Positions 1 through 15,241 of a stretch of DNA of 64,000 nt are shown one piece after another. Every line of letters begins with the position of its first letter. The first letter of the stretch is position 1. The translations under genes were made by a program, and so were the position numbers. Source of the stretch: Acanthacorydalis orientalis (taxonomy: Eukaryota > Arthropoda > Insecta > Megaloptera > Corydalidae). Below the pieces are notes generated by a model that did not search any database, was not told where the DNA came from, and saw nothing but the letters and a program-made list of their open reading frames with translations. The DNA lies in the NCBI GenBank assembly GCA_034766995.1, contig CM068315.1:8746510-8810509 (forward strand), read 5' to 3'.

Positions 1-564
1 ATTCTTATAAATAAGTAACTGTTACTTAAGAGTGAACATATTGAATATAAACAATACAAATATATTATTTGATGATTTAATCAAATAACTTACATAAACT
101 TTATACAAGTATGCTCTTTTTTGTTTGTTCATTGACTTATTAAAATACATATATAAACCTGAATAATTTGTTTACTAATTTGAGTGGCTTCTCTATTGAT
201 TAACACAACGATCTTCTTTACGAATTTGTAACTAAACACTATTATGTTTGAATGGAACCCGTTAAGATACAATGTCTACGATACGATACTAACTACCATA
301 TACGCATATAAATATTTTCTATTCTGTACTTTACTGACTCATTCGACATGACAGTAAAAATTATAAATACATGAACATACGCACACAGCCTTATCATACG
401 ATGGCATCGTGTGTATTCTTACTTATAAATACTCTTATATAATTACATATTCGAATCACGGACAACGGAAGTTCCATTAAACGGATGTGGTTGTCGTCTA
501 GCTACAGTGTCCTTTCGATCATTTGATCATTATAGTTCTTTCTTTGTTTATATGTATACATGTC

Positions 565-565
565 T

Positions 566-616
<51 letters not shown>

Positions 617-618
617 AA
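565..618. repeat. (CA)n/(TA)n compound microsatellite
   Basis: A CA run passes directly into a TA run and ends in a short CACACA stretch. Confidence 0.95.
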
Positions 619-2104
619 TTACCATTAGCATCCTTAGCTTAACGGATATCTAACGAATAAATATCTTTTCAAATGTAAACGACTCAGTATCATATATTTT
701 TTTAAAAAATCTAAATAGATATCCTAATATTAAATTTTTGTTTACACATATATGCATGTATTTCTTTTAAACAATACTTTATAATGAAAACTTTACATTT
801 TTTATATTATGATAAAAAAATTATAATTAATTCAAGGATGTATTCTGTGGGTATGTATAAAACATAAAGACATAATTAGAAAATTTTGCTATTAATTGGA
901 TACTTAACCGTCCTTTTTGAATCACGTCGTATGTTCTAATAAATTAATATCAACTCCTTACAATGATCTGTATTCTCAAAATCTTACACCTCGAAGTAAA
1001 TTAATCGAAATACGATAATTATGATGATATTTTTATAAAATAGTATTTCATTTTTAATTTATTAATTATTAAAATATTATTTACACAGAGTGCGTCACAA
1101 AAATACATTGAAAGTGTTCACAATATTATAAAATATGAAGCAATTACAACTCTTGTGTTTTCTTTCATATGTATTTGATTTTTTTGAATGAATTTCATAT
1201 TTACTGATAGATTTTAGATTAATTATTGTATCATAATATGAATGACTGTGTTATTTTCTTTGTTTCATTTAACAATATGTAAGAAGTGAAAACGAATTAT
1301 AATGAATATATTATTATATTTTAAATTACTCTGGTAGTTTCAGTGATACTTTAATTAAATTCATAGTATTACATGTATCGATATAATTATTAAATATTCG
1401 AGCTAGTGATATCAATACTATACAAAAGAGTTACAAAAATTATTTGTAGAAGGGTGTGTGGGAAGAAAATAAAATTTTCCAGCTTTCGACAAATAAAAAT
1501 AAAAAAATTATAAAGTGAGATATGAATACTTGGGGTTTTAAACTATAATATCATCTAATTTGCAATGACATCAGAATAGAATATTTCTGTACTAAAATGT
1601 TGTGCTTATTTTAAAAACTTTATTTTACATGCTTATATATAAGCATACTTTATAAATTATGGTTATTTTTTAAAAAAATATTTTAATTTGTTTCTTCCAA
1701 ATGCGAAAAAAACATAATTTCTATTAAATTTTAAATTCAAATTTGTGTTTCACTTTTTTGAAATATTAATACAAAAATATTTGTAATTCTCTTAATTTGT
1801 TATTTATCACCTGACCTATTATAAAATGCACCGGTCTCTCACATTAGGATAACATTTTTTAATTTCAAAGTATTTTTTTATGTTTACATAATGTTATTTA
1901 TGATATATCATGAAAAAAATTGTCTATTTTTTATCATATTCTGAAACAAAACTTATCTTGTAAAATATTCACTTCTTTGACTTTTCAAATAGTTTTTTTT
2001 TATTATTGCGTTTTCAAAAAACGAGTTTCATTATAACTGTTCAGACACTAGTTAAATTTCCTTTTACAGTTGAATTATTTTCTCATCCCACAAACCACCA
2101 AATG

Positions 2105-2337
2105 TTTTTCCGATCAAAAATGTTAAATAAATGATTATCAATCATTTCTCATCGCTCCTTACATGTATTTCGATAGTGATGCCATTATTTTTAGAGCGGT
2201 AAGGCACAGAAATATCTAATCTATAAATGTTATGTACCTTATCGTTCTGAAAATGATGGCATCGTCATTGAAATACTCACAAGCATTGATCGAAAATAAT
2301 CTATAATCATTTATTGAACATTTTTGATCAGAAAAAT
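2105..2337. mobile_element. Palindromic MITE, copy 1 (fold-back family)
   Basis: The two ends form an inverted repeat of about 34 bp with only two mismatches: the left end starts TTTTTCCGATCAAAAATG and the right end, reverse-complemented, starts TTTTTCTGATCAAAAATG. Inner arms also pair (GATAGTGATGCCATTATTTT against AAAATGATGGCATCGTCAT), so the whole unit can fold into a long hairpin. No coding capacity is visible. Relatives lie near 12.0, 25.7, 46.2 and 60.7 kb. The superfamily is not certain. Confidence 0.75.
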
Positions 2338-2679
2338 TGTATATTTTGCAACGTGAAATAATTATTTGTGAAAATAAGTTTCATATTAAAGTATTTTATA
2401 TGGAGAGTAAATATGAAAAAATGCGAAGAAATAAAGTACTTTTACTTAATAATGAATACAATTAAAAATATAATCATAAAATATAAAAATCTAAAAAACT
2501 GAAATATTCGTTTGCATCAAGTGTAAGAACCATGTTAATTTAATAAAAATATGTTTATCAATGACATAAAAAAGCGCATAAATAAGTTGGGAATAATATT
2601 CGTCTCTTCTTATAACTAATAAGGAAAAAAACGAATGTGTATACTATGTTGATATTAATATTTTATCAAAATGAATCTG

Positions 2680-2960
2680 GGATGTTGAGCTCAGTCTCGT
2701 GATCCGTACAACTCTATGACTTTCTGCTGACCATTTCTTTAGCGGGCGGACGAATGGCATTAAAACAACAGGTTATGCGGGCAAAAAAGAAACATTGTGA
2801 ATGATCATCCCCCCGCTTTAGGGGGTGAGCAAGATTACTACTAACCGCTCGCATGAGAATCTGAATGCCGAATTAGACAGACAAGTCAGACGATGTAGCA
2901 ACAGCGCGTCCCTGGCGAAAACAATGCATCCGAACACAATACACATACAATGAAACGAAG
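2680..2960. other. GC-richer non-coding patch with hairpin
   Basis: This patch is clearly richer in G+C than its surroundings and contains an inverted repeat CCCCCGCTTTAGGGGG near 2811-2827. There is no open frame with protein character. It may be a conserved non-coding element, an RNA gene or an old repeat; the sequence alone does not decide. Confidence 0.35.
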
Positions 2961-3163
2961 ACAATAACAACGAACATCGATACAAAAATTGTTGTGTTCA
3001 ACTAGTTTTTCATTTGGGATTCAAATTTACAGCCGTCAGGATTTTATATGCGGCTTGTATACACATTTTTTCCGTCTCGACACATTTTATCGTTTGGAAT
3101 CGAAGACGTACATAATTTATCCATCACACACATGCATCGATACAACATGCACATACGCATACT

Positions 3164-3168
<5 letters not shown>

Positions 3169-3235
<67 letters not shown>

Positions 3236-3248
3236 TATATACACACAC
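3169..3248. repeat. (TA)n microsatellite
   Basis: Near-perfect TA dinucleotide run with short TATG and TTTA interruptions, ending in CACACAC. Confidence 0.95.
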
Positions 3249-3357
3249 AAATTAAAATTTAATAAAATTAATAAATAAGTATATATCAAGTTTGCGAAGA
3301 AAGAAAAAATAAAAAATGATATAAATTACTGACTAGTTGTCAGATGTGAAAAATGTT

Positions 3358-3361
<4 letters not shown>

Positions 3362-3418
<57 letters not shown>
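3362..3418. repeat. (TA)n microsatellite
   Basis: Uninterrupted TA run of about 57 bp. Confidence 0.95.
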
Positions 3419-3419
<1 letters not shown>

Positions 3420-4053
3420 CATATCTACCTATGAAATAAAAATAAAACACATTAAATAAATAAATAACTTATCTTACACCTGCTTCATTGCTGTCGCTGA
3501 TTTAAGTGTAAAATATTATTAATAAATGACAAGTAACATTGTATTTTTTAAATAATTTGTTAAGAAATATTTCTGCATAACTTTGCACGCTCAGTTAATT
3601 AATAATAATTTGTTTGTCTCTATTTAAATATCATTCATTAATAACATCCGTATATAATTCTTTTATAGTTTTATTGAATTCTATTTCGAGTTTAGGTTAC
3701 TGACTCGATATTTTTCTTAAATAAATAACAAATGAGTACGAATTTTTATACAAATATTTTAATTAGAACTTCTCATAATACCGAACCGTAATGTAATTAA
3801 TTAGTTACCATTCGGTGTTCTAACATTCGATGAAAAACACGAATAATAAACAACATAACTATAAATATTAGTGCCGGGTACATCTCGTCAAAAGAATAAA
3901 CAAAAATATTAATTATATTTATTCATCGATTTGCTTATTTTAATGTTACATGGGATGTCAAAATATTGTTTCTTATATATCAGTATATTGATTTAATTTT
4001 ATGTCGATTTTCTCAATGTCTGAGAGACAAACATATATACATATATATATGTT

Positions 4054-4164
<111 letters not shown>

Positions 4165-5446
4165 CAATTGCGTTCATATTGATTTTAATTTCAAATATAC
4201 TAATAACTAAGGACTTATAAATTCTGAATAATTTTTGATATGTAAAATCATAATACGAATTTAAATGTTATGAGATAATAAAATAGATACGAATAAAATA
4301 GATACGTGTATACCCGTAGTATATAGTACGCTAGACTCAGTAATAATAATCAACGCTGAATTGAATCTTTCAATCCGCTTCAAGTGATAATTTTTATTCA
4401 GAAATTATAAGAGCACATTTTTGGATGAGTTCAGAGATCAGCGTCGGCTTACATTCTTATCATAAAACAAAATAATGATACTTTGCAAATATTGTTATCA
4501 ATAGTAATTTTATAATTTTCTCATTTGTTGAAATATTGGCTGAAACAGTACCAAAATTATATCGTATTATAATCATAATAATATAATCAGACAATCATAT
4601 AGTAATCATAAGTGAATAACTACAAAATTATTCTCGTTACATTTTTAACGCCTTTCATATATAAATACTTTTTTATACATTAAACATTTTGATCCTTTTT
4701 ATCTTTATTTTATTGAGTTATTAAATTATGAAATTATTGTTGTTTATTCTTATAGCAGTGATCTACAAACTTTTTTGATCGCGAATTGTTATGGTAGTAA
4801 AAATAAATAGTGCAGATCCGTTGATATATGTAACATTTATTTAATTGTCTATTATAAATATATGCACTTATTTATATAATAATATATAGGTATAGAATCG
4901 ACATTAAAATTCAATATGATAATTTAAATTGAAATAAAAATAAATAAAGATTAAAAAAGAACGAGGTATTTTAAGTGATCGAATATTTTTTATTATATTT
5001 TAATATCTTAGATTGACATTTCCTGATACAACGAATTAAAGATGTGTTTTATTTATTGCTGGAAAATCAGAAATCATTCTCTGTAATTAATAAATACATA
5101 GTGCCGATCTTGTATATATAACTTTTGGAGACCATTATCTTTCAGTGTATGCTGCTCGTTTTCGTTTTTCACAGCAATTAATTAGATAATTTATGGTTTC
5201 AGTTTAGTTATTTTCATGATTTATCCATTCTTTTAATTCTAGTTACATACTGACATTTTGTATTTTACTCTGTTAAAAAAATATTTTTATACCGAAAATT
5301 ATACATCAATGAGAATTAAAGAAAACAGTACCTTTGAATTTTTCATAATGTTTACAAAGATAATAAATTCGACATTAAATATTGGTTATATATTCATATT
5401 TTGGCAATTTATTATTATTAATATTAGTGCGATAATTAACAATTCA

Positions 5447-5451
<5 letters not shown>

Positions 5452-5518
<67 letters not shown>
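5452..5518. repeat. (TA)n-(GA)n compound microsatellite
   Basis: A TA run of about 43 bp joins directly to a GA run of about 24 bp. Confidence 0.95.
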
Positions 5519-5872
5519 TTAAATAAAAAATATATCTTAGACCTAATGTAACTAATGTAAAAAATTTAACTTGAATTATATTGAATTCATATGAAAAACA
5601 GGGTAAATTACAGCACTGAATTAAAAAAGAGAATTCTATAAGAAGAAACTGTTACATATTTTCAAATACATCGAAATTATCACTTTTCATACTGAAGTCC
5701 TTGTTTAAGTTAATGAAATGACACTAATTACATATGTGGTAACAAATATAAATATTGTTAGTATCACAAAGAATATATTTTTGTTTTCTATTTATCTCTT
5801 TAAAATATTTTTAAGTTCCGAAATGTATTTTTATTGACAATTTATTATATATTCTTTATTATAGTTCTTAGA

Positions 5873-5912
5873 CTCTCTCTCTCTCTATATATATACATAC
5901 ATACATACATAC

Positions 5913-5984
<72 letters not shown>

Positions 5985-6001
5985 GCGCACACACACACAT
6001 A
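5873..6001. repeat. (CT)n-(ACAT)n-(TA)n-(CA)n compound microsatellite
   Basis: Four adjoining simple-repeat types occur in about 130 bp. Confidence 0.95.
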
Positions 6002-6530
6002 CAATATACAAATAGAAACCGTTTTCACCAATGGGTTCTGTATTTTAATGTACAGATTTTCATATACATTTAAAAAATACAGAATGATAAAAAATGGCGG
6101 ACACTGTTTCTTAAAAATGGTAAATGAAACAAAATCCATTTGAAAAAACATGCGAAAAATAATGAAAACGATTTGAAAAATGAATTATTTTATATATCAG
6201 CTTTATTTTCATGTCCTTGGGTAAAAATATTTATTAAAGCTTCACAAGAAAGAGTAACTAACACTGTCTGTCGATCAACAAGTTCATCAGTATAGAAAAT
6301 TTCATCTTTAAGGAACACTTAAAGATATTATTAACTAAAATTATTTCCTGATTTCTTGGATACAATGAGACCCTCTTTCAAAGAACGCTACCATCGAGAA
6401 ACATCTGAATGGAACCCTAATTTAATTAAGTTCAAAAATATTTTTTTTTAATCTGATTGTAAAGTGTTTTAATATACACATTTATATAATTACTTTGCAC
6501 AAGAAATTTCTGTTGCGAAGAATGGATACG

Positions 6531-6531
<1 letters not shown>

Positions 6532-6601
<70 letters not shown>
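6532..6601. repeat. (TA)n microsatellite
   Basis: Pure TA run of about 70 bp. Confidence 0.95.
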
Positions 6602-6604
<3 letters not shown>

Positions 6605-6802
6605 AAACTATAAAATAGAAATATAATTTTATTGATGATTTTTATTATGAAATTTGGCAGGGTTTTATTTTATTTCACAAGAAGCGTTTAAAAATTCGAA
6701 AAAGGTCATATTGACCTGAAAGATCTATCAAGTTTCTTACATTTGATTTTACTAAAATAAACAAAAATAAAACATAAAAACCTGTCTTATTTAGAATCCT
6801 TT

Positions 6803-6860
<58 letters not shown>

Positions 6861-6919
6861 GTTTTTTGTGTATGTATTTGAAGTTGCGATCTATTGGTTG
6901 GTTTCTGTGCACGATGTGC

Positions 6920-7113
6920 AAGTCTGTATAAGAACACTGTTGTGTTGAGTCGTTATAAGAGGGGTCGGGTGCGGGTCAGCGTCCGGACCTTGGTGTTTAG
7001 CGCGGTATGGTGCGGGATGGGCGGGATACGATCCCGCGTTCTGATCGTTGTCGTAGCAAGCGCACCAGCTAAAGGAATCACTCAATGTGTTATCTTCGAC
7101 GAGTCGTGACACC
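6920..7113 (+). promoter_or_regulatory. Putative promoter and 5'UTR of the C-type lectin gene
   Basis: The roughly 190 bp before the lectin ATG (7114) are much richer in G+C than the flanks. They carry two TATAAGA boxes (about 6926 and 6953) and a perfect short hairpin CGGGATACGATCCCG near 7022-7036. The start context ACACCATGA is good for an animal gene. The transcription start is inferred, not seen. Confidence 0.45.
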
Positions 7114-7213
7114 ATGAAGACCTTCGCTGCAACCGTGTTGTTAATTGAGTGTGTGATCGTTTCGCTTTATCCGTCTACGATCGGTAAGTTTGAAGAGATG
7201 TTTTGTTTACTCC

Positions 7214-7287
<74 letters not shown>

Positions 7288-7855
7288 AAAGTCTTCGACA
7301 ATTCACTTATTATTTATTCGCAAAAACTGAACTAATTTCTGTCACAACAATGTCATAATACTATTTATTTGAAAACTATAATGGAATCGTATTAGACACT
7401 TATAATATAATAGAGAAGTATTCTAAAACCCCCCATAAAAACTTGATCGACAAATAGGAGTACAATTTAAAAAAATATTTAAAAGGTACAAAAAAGCTCG
7501 TTTTATAAAAAAAATATTTAAACAATTACAAAAACTATTTGAACTTACGCTCTAAAGATCATAACGTTAACATCGAAATGTACATAAGATAATCAAAATA
7601 TCATCATACTTATTTTTAATAACATATTAAGTATTATTTTGTACAGACAAATCACAATGGAGCATTTGATATATTAAACCAAAGTATTAATTATTTGGAA
7701 TTTCGATTGTATGCACATTCACATATACAGCATTTATTTTAGTATAATTTATGTTAATGAACTAAATGTTTATTATCATCATTATTACCTACTACCTTAT
7801 TAATTAAGAAAATTGTGATTAGTATTATTGTTTAAATAGAAATAACAGAAAACGA

Positions 7856-7924
<69 letters not shown>

Positions 7925-8561
7925 CTATGTATTGTCACCGAATAACGAAAAACTTAAATATATTAATTTGATCTAAATAAGCTTTTTGTTTTAAAAGTTC
8001 ATTCATTTTATTCAGAAATGTTTCATTAAATACTAAGAAAATCTAAATTAACTTCTTTTCTAGGTATACATACTTCTAAACCTGATTAGATTTCGTAGAA
8101 ATCTTTAAATCAATTTGAATTAAGCTGGCATGTACGTTCGTAGAATTATTTTTTTAACTTTTCATTTTTATTTTATTAAATTTTTGTGTTTGAAACGTAT
8201 AGTTACGTTTTATTTTAAAAGTTACGAGATAAATTCACCTGTTGATGCAAATAACTACCGTTTTAAGATTTCAATCTTATTTTCACTTATTTTTTTATAA
8301 GAAATTGAATCGAAATTGATCATTTAATGTCTTTTATACTTATAAAATTATAAAAAGACCTTAGTGTTCAAACATGTATTCTGAGAATTATAACTATTTA
8401 AATTTAAAACTTATCAAATTTTATTGATACTAAATAATGTAAGAGTGGTTTTAAATCTAATCCATTTTTCGGAATTGGCCTATAATGTATTATATTATAT
8501 GTATTTAGAATTTTATTTTCAAATTATATAAATATTATACAAAATGTACAAATCGAAAGAG

Positions 8562-8631
<70 letters not shown>

Positions 8632-9093
8632 GAATCGGGTATCCTGAGGACGGATATAACTATTTCATTTCTACAGCAAACAAATTTCCACATAAGATTT
8701 TGTTTATGCACATTTCCATACATTTACTTTTAGAACGAATTAATTTCTGGAATATGCTGACTAAATTTAAGCTCTTATAAAATCTTAATTTTATATCTAA
8801 TTGATTTTTATCACCAATTTTAGAATAGTAAAAATTTTGCTGTCCTGCGAATCTTCAAATATAAATTTTTCTAAATTAAGTATAAAATATGTTTAAATAT
8901 TAAATCATATGCTAATATGTTTATTAATTTTTAATTTTATATTTATCTATTATATAATACATGTATTACTTCCTTGCATAATTTACAATTAATTAATTGC
9001 GGAATTTATATATAAAAAGGTAATATCTAAATAAAATATACCTGTTACTGATAAATATAACAAGGAAATATAATCGGGTCCGCAGCATTTGCT

Positions 9094-9167
<74 letters not shown>

Positions 9168-9601
9168 CAATAAAGGTAAAAAATAGTAAAATAAAATTAT
9201 AAACCTAAAACAGGTTAACTGAAACTAAATATTTTTGCTTATTTTTTTTTAATTGAAAAAGAATAAATTTTATTGATATTGGCATTTTTGTTTTTATGTA
9301 GTTCAATAATTTGTACAGATATACTGAAATAAATAAGAAAAGATTGACTTTTAACCGAGAAAAAGAAAATTGAAAATATAAGAAAATAAATTTATAATGT
9401 GTATAAGTATATTTTGTCACAATGGTTAAATTCCTCTCACAAATGAATTAATATCCTAAACACTAATATTTTTTGTAAAATAATCTAATACTTATTATTT
9501 ATATTGTAATTATACTCAAAACGCAAGCACAGGAAACTAAACAGTTTAATTTATATAGCTACACAAAAAAAATAATTTTAATTTTTTATATATTTATTTT
9601 G

Positions 9602-9652
<51 letters not shown>

Positions 9653-9835
9653 TGATTCAACTTAGGCTTCCACAAGAAGTATTAAAAAAATATGTTATCC
9701 CTCATTTAGTATTTTAGTTAAATTGTATTTTAGTATTGAATTGAACTAAAATACTAAATAAAAATAACATGAGATTTCTTAAACACTACTGCGCCTCTTT
9801 TAATAATTCCATGTGGAAGCCTAAATTGATTCACC

Positions 9836-9893
<58 letters not shown>

Positions 9894-10372
9894 ATTTACT
9901 AGAATCTTACAAAATATATTTTAGGTATATAAGATTTTATTCTGAGGATAATAACATTACTTATTGTTATATTAATAGTTAACAAATCAATAATTTAAAG
10001 TAGAAAAGCAGATGAATATATTTAAAATATGAATATTTTACCGTGCCATAATTGCCTTGCAGTTTTTATATATTATTAAACAAATATTTTCATAAAATAT
10101 TTTTGTTAAGTAAAAAAATATGACAAAAATCTAATTTGGTTACATATTTTCTGAAATAAATTAGATATTTTAAAAGACTGGCAACTTGAAGCCTATATTT
10201 CATTTAAAGAATGTCACATTCATATCAAAATAATTTTAAATTAATGTCGGAATTTAAAAATACAATTTTAACTATAAATAACTACATGTTAATGGAAATA
10301 AATAATTATTATTTTTTTCTGAAAAGTCACTTAAGATTAAATTACATACCAACATAGATTAATTATTATCAA

Positions 10373-10440
<68 letters not shown>

Positions 10441-11603
10441 CAAATATATTTTCAAATTTATGTGATTTCGTGATTTTCAAAAATTCAAGATGTAATATAC
10501 GGAAAGTAAAATGGTTTCGACTTTATTAAAAAAAATAATTAGAGAATACTGAAAGCTTTTTATTGCACTTAAGGTTACAAAATTATTCTTAATTAATTTA
10601 TTGATGATAGATGTTATTTCACTTTAATGTACTGTTAATAATTGAATGGAAACCTAAAACTAGAGAGAATCAAACTTTAAAAAGTTCACATTATTCCTTC
10701 TGTATATTAATTCAATTACTTTTTTTTTAATTATGTGTGTATGTAATTTATGTATGTATAAAAAGTGGAATAACTGTATTAAAACGAACTTAACGTTAAT
10801 TTTAATAAAATGTCTGTAAATTATTGTTAAATGTTTACTTTGATTTTATTATTAATTTTATTTAAATATTTAATTTAATATGAAACGTCAAATACAGTTA
10901 GATTATTTCAATGATTGAAACTTTTCCACACAATGTCTCGCGATAATAAAAACTAAAAAATCATATGTAATAATGAGGATAGTTAGTTAAATATTTCGAA
11001 TAATAATATAATTATTTACGAGACACGGTGCTGCCTTTTGTTCTATACGATCGAGAAAAGTAAGTTAATGTATGCCGCTTTGATTACATTGAGCGAGAAG
11101 TTGCACATCCAATGTCACCAACTTGGTCTAAAATACCACGGTTAGTGATGTTAAATATTAAACTGGTGTATGTTACAGAGGTAATACACTTTTGCACAAT
11201 ACACGTTTCAATGTTTTATAGACCGAGAGGGCATTTAATGTGTTAAAAATATTCATTTTCAAATTAAACAACTTCAGTTTCAGTCTTGAATTAATGCTTT
11301 CTGAAATTAGACTTAAAAATAATTTTAGACTTAAATATTTTCAATTTGGAAACAAATACTAAATGTTTGATAAACTAAGATAATTTTTTAAGCCTTAAAA
11401 TTATATATATATATATAAATATGAGTATACATATAATTAAATTACGTGGTTATTTTACAATATCTTAACAAAAATATTTTTATTTGCTTCAAATATCTTA
11501 AAATATTTATCAACTCAGTTAAAAATTAATGAATTTATAGAGATATTGAAAGAGAAAAATATTTGTAAATATTAACAAAAAAGATTGATGAAGTAAACAT
11601 TTT

Positions 11604-11684
<81 letters not shown>

Positions 11685-13583
11685 TAAAGAAAATTTCATA
11701 ACGGTCAAAAATGTTCGTTTTCATTTAAAAATGAAACAAATGGCATTAAACAATCGTATTCATTTCTTTTATTGTTAATAATAATATAGTGTTTATTTTG
11801 AAATTACATATTTTGTATATCATGTTAATACTTCTTAAATATTCACTTTTATTTATAAATTTATATAATTTTGTACGCACTCATAATACAGTGCTGACAA
11901 TGTCACTAAATTAGCATTCACAAATGAATTTTTTTCATCTTACAAAAGTACAGAAAAAAATCTAGTAAAAAATGTTACATAAATCATTACTGATCAATCT
12001 GGAAATGATGGCATCGCCATATAAATGGCCATAAGTAATAATAAAAAATTATCAATAATAATTTATTGATCAGTATTGACCGGAAAAGTTTTTTGTGCTT
12101 TCTGGGATGGAAACAGAATTCAATTGTATACACTGTTACATTTTTGCGAGTTTTGAGAATAAATTATTTGAAACAAAACAAGGAAATAAAAGTGCAATTA
12201 GAATAAATCTTTTTTTTATTTCATACGATTAATTTTATTTCAGCGCAACGTATAACAACGATACAGTTAGATGGAACGCAGTATTTTGTCAGTCGAATGA
12301 ATCCCTATTCTCCAGAACTTAACTACTTCCTTGCATACCAATATTGTCGTTCACTTGGATTGCAATTAATTTCATTTGAAACACGCGAAAAAGCTGATTC
12401 TGTCGCTCAATATTTATCGAATGCGGGTAAGTGTTTTAAAATAAAATATATGTAAATACACAGGAAATATAAATCCTTACTTAATATTTATGAATTCATC
12501 AAGCTGTGTTATTTATTGCATTGATGAATTCAAAAAGCAATTCTTTTCTTCTGTTAGTCGATAATTAAGTTTACAAATTTATTTTATGTTTCGTGAATTT
12601 ATGAGCTATATAATCAATCAGACAATTTTAAAACAAGAAACTATAGTAAGATTATTTAAATAAAAATAGTTTCTATAATAAAAAAGCGGATGCAAGAAAT
12701 CAATTCAGGTTTAAAATACGCGATTGCTAATTTAAAAAGGCATTATTTCTGATGTCACCGGTTGACTATTTATAAAAATACCGTTAAGAAGAGAGTGAAC
12801 GTATATTATGCAAAACCCGTTAATTTATTAATCATTATTGAAGGTCAATGCTACTCGATTCTAAAAAAAAGAAGAAAAAAGCTGATTTATTTTGTTGTCA
12901 TTTAAAAACGAATTCTTTCAACTTTTTTTTTGTTAATGTCGTTGAACTTTTTATTTTTAGCAGCTTTTTTTTGTATAACGTTTAACAAATTGAATATTGA
13001 CTAAAAGTAAATATATCGTTTAAACATTTGCAAAGATGAACATCTGCTCTGTTTATTGGTTAAATATATTTTTTAAATATTAATGACCTTCAAGTCTATT
13101 TCTATTTGTTGTAGATTAATAGTTAAGCAAACCGGTTAATAATAAATAATAGATCACCAATGTCTGAAGAGTTCGAACCTGCACCAAGAGGATATATTAA
13201 ACTCTAGTTTTGAAATGTCCTCAATTATATGTTGAAATTTATGTTTACGAACGACACACTCTTTATAAAAATATTTTTCAAATTATCCATACGTTTTATT
13301 ATTTTTTTTCGACAGTATTCTTGTTTTTTGAACAAATAATACAAATGCAAAAATAATAAAATATTTTTTTTTATAAAAAATTAAGTATTTTAAATATCGA
13401 ATTTGATTTATTTGCGAGTACGCCAAACATTTCATACATAATAAATAAGATTTTATTTACAAATCACAATTAAATCAATCTGACAAACCAGTCTTGAGGA
13501 AAAATTAAAAAAGATAAATAATCATTTATTACATTAAGAGTTTTAAATGCTTAATTATGATTTAAATCACACACAATTAAATC

Positions 13584-13632
<49 letters not shown>

Positions 13633-15141
13633 TTTCTCAATTTACAGGGTACATGAATTACCGATTCTGGACTTCGGGAAATAGACTTGGCACAAACATG
13701 TATATATGGCAAAGCACCGGATTACCGTTTAATGCAACTTTCAATTATATGAAAAAGGAAACAACAACAGCACAAGATGTTCTGACTAGTCCACAACGAT
13801 CCTCAAGAAATACGTAAGACTAACTTATTATGTATATGTATATATATATATATATTATATATTACAAAATTATTTAATAAATATTTAAAATAAGTAATTA
13901 ATATGTTATACAATATTCAATGTAAATTTTATATTTTAAAAAAGAATCCGTATAATTTTAAAAATAATATTTTGAATTAATAAGTAATTCATATTACAAT
14001 TTCGTAACTGCATATATTAAATGTAAAAAAATCAATAATAAATGTGAACAATGGATGAAACCACAAACACATTTATATGCGGTTTATAACTTATACGTCT
14101 TTTTAATGAAAATACTCCATTCGAATTCGTAATCAATATTTTATAAGTATAATTTCTAGAATGATCTGCAATTACGTGAAATTTATTTTGATTTTTTTTA
14201 ATGAGTTGGCGATATAGAATTAATATACATTTTTTTTTTGTCTGGACATAAATGATGTCATCTTTTATTTAAATAACAATATTGCATGATCAAAAAGTAC
14301 TACCTGTTTTTTATATTATAATAATATTAAATAACTTATTATAAAATATGAAAGAATTTATGTATGCACTTTTTTTACAATAGCGATTTTATTTAAATAT
14401 ACAATTATCCGATTAAATACTAAAAAGGTCCGATTAAATACTTAAATACTAAATAACATTTTATGAAAAAAAGACAAATTGAAATTTATAATTGTAAAAC
14501 ATGCATTAATTCAATTTTACAAACCATATTGAAAATATCTGTATATTGATTTTAATTATTTGAGTTTGATTACTCGATTAAAATATGCTTCAAATTGACC
14601 AAATTATAGGAATTAAATTTATATTTTTGACAATGTCTAATTCACACTTAAATTAGATGAAAAAAAATAAGTGTTTAGTTTCGATTTAAAATTTTGATAT
14701 TAAGCTAGTAATTATAGATAAAAATATTGATTAAATCCCCAGATTGAGAAGACTGCTAATGGTTTTAAAAGACAAACAGTTTATTTGTATTTTTTTTTTA
14801 GTTTTGTGCTAAACAGTAATATATTTGAATTAAAGTAATTTCGTCCTCTATTTCTGAAATTTTTATAAGTTTTGGTTCTATAATTTTACTGTTCTTAGTC
14901 ACTACTTGATGTAGTTTTACTATTATTTGTAAAAATACAAATAAAGAAAATGTAAGAAAGGCGTATTTTATTTTTTCCAATTTGAAGATATTAGCATTTA
15001 AATTTACAATTGCTATTGGTGGCAATATATTATATACAAGACAATAATATTTGTTTAATTTGTCATTAAATTTTGTAAATAAAAATATTTCTATTACAAA
15101 TGTGTAAAATATTAAAATCATATATAAATATACATACTTCG

Positions 15142-15197
<56 letters not shown>

Positions 15198-15204
15198 GTA
15201 TATG

Positions 15205-15241
<37 letters not shown>

